Origin: Paragordius varius
Taxonomy: Eukaryota; Nematomorpha
Assembly (NCBI GenBank): GCA_964247055.1
Contig: OZ176059.1
Location: 3,162,001 to 3,226,000, forward strand
Direction of reading: 5' to 3'
Length of the DNA: 64,000 nt
Numbering within the stretch: the first letter of the stretch is position 1; the number at the start of each line of letters is the position of its first letter. This document shows, in pieces, positions 1-64,000 of this stretch. The notes under the pieces are model-generated. The model had not been told where the DNA came from, searched no databases, and saw only the letters and a list, made by a program, of their open reading frames with translations. The translations under genes and the position numbers were made by a program.

Positions 1-203
1 AATAAAAAATAATAAAAAATAAAAAATCAAAATTATTTAAAAAATAAAAAAAAATTAAAAAAATTAAAAGTTTAAAAAAATAAAAATAAAAAAAAATAAA
101 ATTTTTTAAAAAAATATTTCAAAAAAAACAATTAATTAATACAAAATAAAATAAATTAAAAAAATCATTAAAAATAAAATAAAAAATTAATCAAAATTAA
201 AAG

Positions 204-246
204 AATTACTTTTATAATCATTGAAGGCAAAATCTAAAATTTAATA
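204..246. repeat. Echo of exon 59 donor edge
   Basis: About 40 bp resembling the 3' (minus-strand) end of exon 59 and its donor at 533-565: both read acttttataat, then cgcaaaat or ggcaaaat, then ctaaaatt. It lies in the intron downstream of the exon. The rest of 1-534 is A/T-only low-complexity DNA with no visible exon; the last COLFI exon must lie left of the window. Confidence 0.6.
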
Positions 247-534
247 TTATTTAAAAACTAAAAAAATAAATTATTAAAAGAATAAATAAATAATTAATCA
301 ATAGAATAAAAAAAATAAATATAAATAAAAAAAAATATTAAAAATAAAAAAAAATAAAATATAAAATTAAAAAAATTATAAAAAGAAGTTAAAATAATTA
401 ATTTGAAAAAATAAAAATATATAAATAAATAAATATAAATATAAATTATAAAATAATAAATATAAAAATAAAAAAAACCCAAAAATAAATAAAAAATATT
501 AAAAAAAATAAAAAATTAAAAATAAAAAAAATAC

Positions 535-55891
<55,357 letters not shown>

Positions 55892-56013
55892 TTTTTATAA
55901 ATATAAAAAAATAAAATTTTCTAGCGATAGAATCAGCTGATACTGAAAAAATTCAAATCATATGGCGAATGAATGCATGAGCTTTATATGTTGACGTTTG
56001 TTGAATATTTTAA
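55892..56013 (-). other. Probable 5' untranslated stretch of exon 1
   Basis: Less A/T-extreme than its surroundings and bounded on the right by a TTTTTTAG acceptor-like site (56013-56014). Contains short upstream ATGs that stop quickly. Carries CAGCTG and the catatggcgaatgaatgcat block. Could equally be a decayed echo; transcription start not identifiable. Confidence 0.35.
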
Positions 56014-58140
56014 TCTAAAAAATTAATTAAATTTAAATAAAATTGTTAAAATAAAAAATAAAATTTATAAATATATATTTAAATTAAAAAATTATGATTA
56101 AATAATATATAAAAAATGTAAAATATATAAAATTTAAAAGATTATATAAATCTATATTTTTAAATTTATATTTTAATTAAAAATAATTTGAATATAATAT
56201 ATTTTAAATTAAAAAATATAAAATATATAAATTAAATAATTAATTTAAAAAGTAAATTATATTAAAATAAAAATTTATGAATAATTACTTTATTTTTAAA
56301 TGATTTATAAATATTAAATAAAACTTTGAAAAAAGTAAAATATATTAATTAGAACTTAAATTTTATTTAAATAAAATTTAAAAAATATTTTAAATTAATA
56401 TATATATATATGATATTTATTTATAATATAATTAAAAAATTTAATAAAATTTATTAATTTTGAATAAATATTATTTTAATTAACTATTAATACAAAAAAG
56501 TGAATTATATTAAAAATTAATAAATCAATATATGAAAAGAATTTTAATTAAGTAATAATTTTAAATAATTTTTTTATGAAAAAATAAATTTTGTTAATAA
56601 TTTATAAATATAATATTAAAAATAATTAAAATTTTAAAATTAAAAATTATTATTTAAAATTGATTCAATTTTTTTTTAATTCTATAATTTAAATATAAAG
56701 TAAAATATAAATTTGTTAATAATTTAATAAATATATATATTTAAACATATAAATTTTTTAGAAATTATTTAATAAAATTTTTTAATAAATGAATATTTTT
56801 TAATTAAAATTACCTTTTCCCGAATCGATTGAAAAATATATTTTCGAAATTAATTTTATTATTAAAAAAATATAAAATATAAAATATATTAAAAAATATT
56901 AAAATATTTAATATATTATTATATAAATATAAATATTATTATTTATTTTCTTCAAAAAATATTATTATTTTTATTTAAAAATTTATAAATAAATTAATAT
57001 TTAAAATAATTTTTGATTTTTAATATAAATAAATAAAAACAAATATTTATTTATTTATTTTAATTAAAACTGTTAATTTCCGGATTTTTATAGAATAAAT
57101 ATTTTTTAAAATTAAAATAAAAAATAATATAATTTTAAAATTTAATTAATATATTTTTAAAATTTAAAGATAAAATATAATTTTAAAATTATCTAAAAAA
57201 ATTTTTAATTAATTTTATTTAAATTAAAAATTAAATTAAAAAATTAAACATCTGTTTTTTGTAGAACTCTTAGAGTTCAACGAAAAGGTTAATGATTTCT
57301 AGATAATTTTATTTTTTATTATTTTATATTTATTTTTTACTATTTTAAAAATTATTTTTTTTTTAAAATTTTATAAAATTTTATTAAATCAAAAAAATAT
57401 AAATTAATATATATTTTTAATTTAATTTATATAAAATAAATATTTTTCTTTAATTACTTAATTTTAAAAATATTATTTTATTTATTTTAAATTTAAATAA
57501 TTGTATTTTTTAATGTTAATTCAAATTTAATAAAAGCTATTTTAATTTTATTTAGAAATTATTATTTATTTTTAAAATTTTAAATTTTATTTTAATATAA
57601 ATATAATTTGCAAATAATATATATGTTTAATAAACTACATAATTTAATTTTTGAAATTTTTTTATTTTATAAAATATTTACAATTATTAAAAAATATTAA
57701 GTTTTAATAAAATATCTATAATATAAATTTTAAAGTATTTTTATATTTTTAAAAATGTATTAATTTTTGTTATAAGTTAAAAATTAAAGTTTATTTATCT
57801 AATAAAACTAGATTTTTTTATTTTTTTATATTTAATTTTAATTTTAAAATATTATAATATAAATAATATTTATTTTTTTATAAACTTTAAATGATTTTAA
57901 TTTAATATTTATTTAAATATTTTAAAAAAAGCTGATATTATTATACTACATTATTTTTAAAATTTGCACAAATGAATATGAATTTTAATATTTATATAAA
58001 TATCTTTATGTCAGCTGTTTTTTAATATATTTTTTATTTTAACTTTAAATTAATTGAAATTAAATTTATATTATTTTATTATTTATTTTTTAATTATTTT
58101 ATAATAATAGCTTAAACTTAGGGAAAAAATATTTTTAGTT
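56014..58140. other. Upstream non-coding A/T-rich DNA
   Basis: No coding exon seen. Two small GC-richer islands could be untranslated exons or control elements: 56815-56850 (minus-strand GGGAAAAG|GTAATTTT donor-like) and 57245-57305, which holds the inverted repeat gaactcttagagttc. No confident promoter. Confidence 0.5.
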
Positions 58141-58149
58141 AAAATTCTA

Positions 58150-60560
58150 AGAAATTTCCATTTTTTACTCAAATTTTACTAAAAAATTGGAAGGAATACT
58201 TTTTTTAAACTCTAAATTTTTCAAATTTTTGCTCATTTTTGAGAGTTAAGTTTTTACTCAATACCAGAAAAAACAAGTAATTTTTTTAACAATGCAAATA
58301 TTTCAAGTTTTTCCTCATTTTTGAGTGTTAATATGAGTTTTTAATCAAAAAATATTAGAAAAAAAGTAATTTTCTTTTAACAATGCAAATTTTTCAAGTT
58401 ATCCCTCATTTTTGAATGTTGATTCGAGTTTTCACTCAAAATATGTTGGAAGGGATACTTTTTATATAAAACACTCTAATTTTTCAAGTTTTCCCTCTTT
58501 TTGATTGTTGATTTGAGTTTTTACTAAAAATATTAGAAAAAACTAGTAATTTTCTTTTAACAATACAAATTTTTCAAGTTTGCCTCATATATAAATGTTG
58601 ATACGAGTTTTTACTCAAAAAATGTTAGAAAAAAAGTAATTTTTCTTTAACAATGCAAATTTTCCAAGTTTCTTCTCATTTTTCAGTGTTGATTCGAGTT
58701 TTTAATCAAGAAATATTAGAAAAAAGTAATTTTCCTTAAACAATGCAAATTTTTCAAGTTTCTCATTTTTGGGTGTTGATTCGAGTTTTTAATCAAAAAA
58801 TATAAGATAAAAAAGTAGTTTTCATTTAAAAAATAAACTCTAAATCTTTCAGGTTTCCCTCATTTATGAATGTTAATTCGAGTTTTTACTCAAAAAATAT
58901 TAGAAGAAATAAATAATTTCTTTTAATAATTCATTTTTTAAGTTTTTTCTCATTGTTGAATGTTAATTCGAGTTTTTACTCAAAAAATATTAGAAGCAGA
59001 AAGTAATTTTCCTTTAACAATGCAAATTTTTCAAGTTATTCCTCATTTTTGAATGTTGATTTGAGTTTTTACTCAAAAAATATTAGAAAAAAATTAATTT
59101 TCCTCTAACAATGCAAATTTTTTTTGTTTTAACTGATTGATTCGAGTTTTTACTCCAAAAATATTAGAAAAAAAATTATTCATTAACTCTAAATTTTTCA
59201 AGTTTTCCCTCATTTTTGAGTGTTGATTTTAGTGTTTACTCAAAAATATAAGGGAAAAAAAATTTTCTTTAACAATGCAAATTTTTCAAGTTTCCCCTCA
59301 TTTTTTAGTGTTAATTAAAGTTTTTACTCAAAAAATATTAGAAAAAAAATAATCTTTAACAATGCAAATTTTTCAAGTTTCCCCTCATTTTTCAGTGTTG
59401 ATTCGAGTTACTCAAATGATATTAGAAAAAAAGTAAATTTCTACAATGCAAATTTATCAAGTTTAACCTCATTTTTATGTGCTGATTAGAGTTTTTTTTC
59501 AAAAAATTTGGTAAAAAAAGTAATTTTCCTTTAACAATGCAAATTTTTCAAGTTTTCCCTCATTTTTGAATGTTGATTCGAGTTTTAACTCAAAAAAATA
59601 GAAAAAAGTAATTTTCGTTCAAAAATGCAAATTTTCAAGTTATCCCTCATTTTTAAATGTTGATTCGAGTTTTAATCAAAATATATTAGGAATGATAATG
59701 CAAATTTTTCAAGTTTTCCTTCATTTTTGAGTGTTGATTCGATTTTTTATTCAAAACTAAACTCTAAATTTTTCCTGTTTCCCTCATTTTTGAATGTTGA
59801 TTCGAGTTTTAACTTAAAAAAATTAGAAAAAAAGAAATTTTCCTTCAAAAATGCAAATTTTTCAAGTTATCCCTCATTTTTAAATGTTGATTCGAGTTTT
59901 TACTCAAAATATATTAGGAATGATAATGCAAATTTTTCAAGTTTTCCTTCATTTTTGAGTGTTGATTCGATTTTTTATTCTAAACTAAACTCTAAATTTT
60001 TTAGGATTTTCCTCATTTTTGAATGTTGATTCAATGAAAATTTTCCAAGTATTTCTCATTTTTAAATGTTGATTCGAGTTTTTACTCAAGAAAAAGTAAT
60101 TTTCCTTAAACAATGGAATTTTTCAAGTTTTCCCTGATTTTTGACTGTTGAATCGAGTTTTTTTATCAAAAAATATTAGAAAAAAGAGTAATTTATGTTT
60201 AATTAAAATTTTTCAAGTTCACTATAATTTCGAGAAATCTAAATTTTCAATGTAAATAAATCTGAATTTTTCAAGTTTTCACTCATTTTTGAGTGTTGAA
60301 TCGAGTTTTTACTCAAAAAATATTAATTTACTTTAACAATGCAAATTTTTGAAGTATCTCTCATTTTTAAATGTTGAGAATTTTACTCAAGAAGTATTTT
60401 TCCTTTAACAATGGAAATCAAGTTTTACCTCATTTTTAACTGTTGATTCGAGTTTTTAATCAAAAATATTAGAAAATAGAATTTTCCATTAATAATCGAA
60501 ATTTTTCAAGTTATTATCACTATAATTTCGGGAAATCTTTATTTTTTATGTAAATAAATC
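58150..60560. repeat. Degenerate satellite, about 100-bp unit
   Basis: About two dozen head-to-tail units of roughly 90-110 bp carrying caatgcaaatttttcaagtt, ccctcatttttgaatgttga, ttcgagtttttactcaaaaa and atattagaaaaaaagtaatt. Units vary by indels and substitutions. Two adjacent stretches (59640-59760 and 59865-59990) are near-identical, a recent higher-order duplication. The apparent 100-codon frame at 59727-60029 arises from unit phasing. Confidence 0.95.
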
Positions 60561-61149
60561 TTAATTTTTCAAATTTTCACTCGTTTTTCTAAAAACTTCG
60601 AGAGCTAATAACCTTATAAAGTATTAAAATATCAGAAATATCTGTTTTTAGAGAAACATATTTTTATTATTAATAATGTGCAAAAAAAATAATTTTATTT
60701 AACTATAAATAGTATTTTTTCTAAATTTCATTCTTTTAACAATTTATTTCATTCACTTATAAATATGGCTAAAAATTTTTACTCAAAAAATATGAAAAAT
60801 ACCAAAATATAAAATTTCCCAATTTAAAGTTTTTAATAACAAATTTATACTGCAAATTTTATTTTTTTATTTAAAAATAATCAAAACTCGAGACTTAAAA
60901 AATAGCATTAAAAATATTAATTTATAGCTCAAAATTTAGAAAACAACTAAATTTTTACTATAAAACGAAAAAATTTTAATAATTTATGTTTCTCCCATTA
61001 TTCTTATTTTCCTTAGAACAAATAATAATTTACACTTTTAGATGAATTTAATCATCAATTTTCTTTTTATTTTTTTTTAATTTTTATCTTTAATTTTATT
61101 AAATTTGCTATTTTTGTTTTGTTTTATTATATTTTTATATTTTGATTTC

Positions 61150-61450
61150 AAAAAATCATTTTATTACAACTCTTATTCTTCCAGAATATTTTACTCTTCC
61201 ATATGAAAAGTTTCGCACAAAGATGTCGCTTATTTTCATTTTTTTTATTTTTTAATCCAAAAAGTAACTAATTTTCATTAAATTTCAATAATTTTTCATT
61301 TTTTTAATTATTTAATTATTTTATTATAGTATTTTTTTTTCTTTTTTTTTCTTTTTCTTAAGAAGTAATTTCAAATTATTCCACTCTTCAAAAAAATTTT
61401 CTCTTCCATATGAATTGTTTCGCTCAAAGATGTCGCATTTTTTTATTTTT
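61150..61450. repeat. Dispersed repeat pair
   Basis: ctcttccatatgaaaagttt then cgcacaaagatgtcgc (61195-61230) and ctcttccatatgaattgttt then cgctcaaagatgtcgc (61400-61436) are about 205 bp apart; a third weak match (tatgaaatgtttggctcata) is at 62883. No coding sense seen. Confidence 0.7.
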
Positions 61451-61734
61451 TATTTTATATTTTTTGAATTTTTTTTTATTTTATATTTCTTTGTAAATAA
61501 ATTATTTTTTTATTTCTCCTCTTGTGGTAATCAATTTTTTTTATTTTAAATTACTTTAAATTTCGTTATTTTTTTTATTTTTTTTTTGATTTTACAAACC
61601 TTGATGTTCATTAAATTTTAATAATTTATTTCAATTTTTTAATTATAAAATTATATTTATAAATCTCTTGCAAATGGTCTCTTCCATAAATCTGAGTTTT
61701 TTTTTAATAATATGAGTTTAAAAACCAAGTTATA

Positions 61735-62040
61735 ATTTTATACTGTAGAAATAAACTTGATTTAATGGAAAATTTGCAATTTCCAAATATTTATTTTTTT
61801 TGTGTTAGAAATTCGAGTTTTTGCTCTAAATACCTGTCAACTATACAAATATTTTTTTTAAACCAGAATTCATAATTAAATTTTAGAGAGAAAGCTTAAT
61901 TTACTGGAAAATTTGCAATTTCCAAGTATTTATTTATTTTGTGTTAGATATTCGAGTTTTTGCTCAAAATACCTGTCAACCATGCTATTTTTTATCTTAA
62001 ACCAGAATTTGTAGTTAAATTTTAGGAAGAAAACTTGATT
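61735..62040. repeat. Two-unit tandem repeat, about 130 bp
   Basis: Units share ggaaaatttgcaatttccaa, tttgtgttaga, ttcgagtttttgctc and aaatacctgtcaac, starting near 61770 and 61900. The element ttcgagttttt links it to the satellite at 58-60 kb. Sequence 62.0-63.4 kb continues as A/T-rich DNA with scattered similar words. Confidence 0.8.
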
Positions 62041-63484
62041 TTATTGGAATTAAAAATTAATTTTGTTAAGAACAATATTCATTTAAAATACAGTAAAAAC
62101 TGGCATTCTACTGGAAAAATTTCTATTTTTTAGTAAAATTTTCAAAGAAACCTTCACATTTACTGATAATATCACATACTTTTCAAATCTTAAGTAATAA
62201 ATTTTAGTTTATATCTAAAGATTTAGGAAAATATCTAAATTTTTACTGTAAAAATTGCGAATTTTTAAAATTCATACTCATTTCTTAAGTTTTGAAATAA
62301 TTCTAAGCAAAAACTCCATTTTTTTTCTAAAAAAAACAGAATAAATTTTTTTTTATTAGAAATAACTCTGAATAAGTTTTTTCATCTTTTGAGAATTATA
62401 AATAAATTTTGTTAATATAAAAATTCATTTTTAAATAAGAAAAATTAAAAATAAATTAATTCTGTAAGAAATGTTAATTTTTTAAGTTTTTACTCATTTT
62501 CCTGAAAATTTTTATATTATTTAAAATAGAGAATCCTCTCGTCAAATATATAAAATCTAATTTTTATTTTAAAACTTTAGAAAAATAATAATAATTTCTG
62601 AATATTAAGATTTTTTTTCATTAAATATAGCATTTTTTCTATATTATTTTTTTTAATTAATTAATTTGAATTAAAGTGCTAATTTATGTTAATTAACTAT
62701 ATTTATATTAATTTTTAATTATATTTCTATTATTTTTTAAAAAAATTTAAAATCATTTTATTTTTTTTATTATTTATTATATATATATATATATAACATT
62801 TCTCCCATATTGTCTAAAATATGACATTCCTTGAAAACATATAACTAATTACAGAATAGGAATTAATATTCTTTTCTTTCCTTATGAAATGTTTGGCTCA
62901 TAGATTCCCAATATATTATATTTTTTATTTTTTTAGATAAAATTAATTTTTATTATACAATAATTTATCAATTTTTTAAAACAGCAAAATATTTATAAAT
63001 CTTTTACTTATTGTCTCCTCCACAATTCTGAGTTAATAATTTGAGTTAAATAATATTAATTAATGTTATTAAAATATAAATGTTAAAATTTGTTTTTTTT
63101 AAATTTAATTATTTTTTAGGGAAAATTTAAAGAAAAATTTTATTTATTGTAATTCTTGATAATTTATCAAATTTTATCATAAATATTTACAAAAAACTCA
63201 TATTTTTTTAGTGAAAAATCAGAAAAAAAACTCAAATTTTGTTGAAAAAACTGAAAATTCTTCAACTTTTAACTCATTTATTCATGAATTATTCAGTAAA
63301 ATCATCAAAAAGTGTCAAAAATTCCAATTTTTAACAAAAATATTCATAATTTTAGTGTAAATTGTCTCAAAAATTCTTCATTTTAGTCAAAAAAAGAATG
63401 AAAATCAAGAATATTCATCATTCTTCAACAATATTCTTCATTCTTCTTTAGTAGTAGCTTAACATTTTCTTCATTCATTCATTC

Positions 63485-63765
63485 AATCTTGTATATGTGT
63501 GTGTGTCTCAACTAGAATCAACAACAAAAACCTTCTTCTCTCTCTTCTCTTCTTCTTCTTCTTCTTCATTTATTAATAGTAAGTGAGTGAATAAGTGTCC
63601 ATCACACACACATCAAATGAGTGATGACGTCATCACTCATTTGATGTGTGTGTGATGTTGTTGTTGTTACACTTCTCTCTCACACATCACTCTTGTTGTA
63701 GCTGTTGTTGTAGTTGTTGTTGGTGGTGTTGCACATCTCTCTCTCTCTCTCTCATTCTCTCTCAT
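63485..63765. repeat. Simple-sequence cluster (GT, TTC, CA, TTG, CT)
   Basis: Successive short microsatellites: gtgtgtgt at 63499, ttcttcttc at about 63550-63566, cacacaca at 63602, ttgttgttg around 63658-63720 and ctctctct near 63736-63750. The cluster brackets the palindrome below. Less A/T-extreme than the rest of the upstream DNA; might be a promoter or other control region of a neighbouring gene, but no gene is visible. Confidence 0.85.
63600..63657. promoter_or_regulatory. Perfect 58-bp palindrome centred on TGACGTCA
   Basis: Each 29-nt arm is the exact reverse complement of the other with no spacer; outer parts are cacacaca and tgtgtgtg, inner parts atgagtgatgac and gtcatcactcat. The centre TGACGTCA is the consensus CRE/ATF-bZIP site. 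Regulatory role is inference; it may simply be a cruciform-prone inverted duplication. Confidence 0.8.
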
Positions 63766-64000
63766 ATATGTATGTGATGAAATGAGTGTCATTTGTTATT
63801 TTTGATATTATATATATGTATATATAAAGAATGAAAAATGTTATTTTTGAATGAAAAATTGTTATTTTTGAATGAAATATTTTATTTTTTGTTGATTTTT
63901 TGATATTTTTTGAATATTTTTTTTAATTTTATTCTTATTTTTGAGTATTTTTTTAATTATTTTTGTTGAAATTTGACATTTTTGATGATTTTTTGAGGAT

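Noticed and set aside
59727-60029. 100-codon open frame on the plus strand (SVDSIFYSKLNSKF repeats)
   Set aside because: Produced by the satellite repeat; reading stays open only where units share phase. No domain, and it breaks in neighbouring units.

Overview
The window is almost entirely one animal gene read on the minus strand: a fibrillar procollagen of the type V/XI (clade B) kind. It begins at an ATG at 55891 and runs off the left edge, with only the last C-propeptide exon missing. Non-coding DNA is extremely A+T-rich (roughly 85-90% by eye), with long (TA)n tracts, while the exons are small GC-rich islands. I modelled 59 coding exons from reverse-strand splice signals, reading frame and family similarity. 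Phases agree at every junction and give about 1,912 residues. The organism is a bilaterian animal. Extreme A+T content, a TSPN-helix-COLFI collagen and a CACTA-ended transposon whose protein resembles ones I recall from invertebrate genomes make an arthropod my best guess; the species cannot be read from the sequence.

Layout on the minus strand, from right to left: signal peptide (55.9 kb); thrombospondin-N-terminal-like (TSPN) domain on exons 2-8 (54.6-48.6 kb); variable linker on exons 9-12 (47.9-45.8 kb); short minor helix on exons 13-14 (45.5-44.8 kb); telopeptide on exon 15; major triple helix on exons 16-51 (43.5-7.9 kb); C-propeptide on exons 51-59 (8.0-0.5 kb). The helix exons sum to 3,042 nt, exactly 1,014 residues or 338 Gly-X-Y triplets. 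This is the canonical fibrillar length, with lysines at helix positions 84 and 924 as in vertebrate cross-link sites. That strongly supports the model.

The introns carry the unusual biology. (1) Many exon borders have 'echoes' in the neighbouring intron: one to seven decayed copies of one exon edge plus its splice site, as at 4.3-5.0, 9.3-10.9, 14.1-15.6, 26.4-26.8 and 33.8-34.8 kb. (2) The word TCAGCTGA (core CAGCTG) is scattered through introns and exons alike; in exons it writes Ser-Ala-Asp, Gln-Leu-Ile or Ile-Ser-Cys depending on frame. (3) There is a 2.54-kb decayed CACTA-type DNA transposon at 48798-51337, two fold-back elements with repeat-built arms, three tiny inverted-repeat elements, and a 3.2-kb array rich in AACCGGTTTT.

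Upstream of the gene (56-64 kb) I see no coding exon. There is a degenerate satellite of about 100-bp units at 58.1-60.6 kb, further dispersed repeats, and near the right edge simple repeats and a perfect 58-bp palindrome centred on TGACGTCA.
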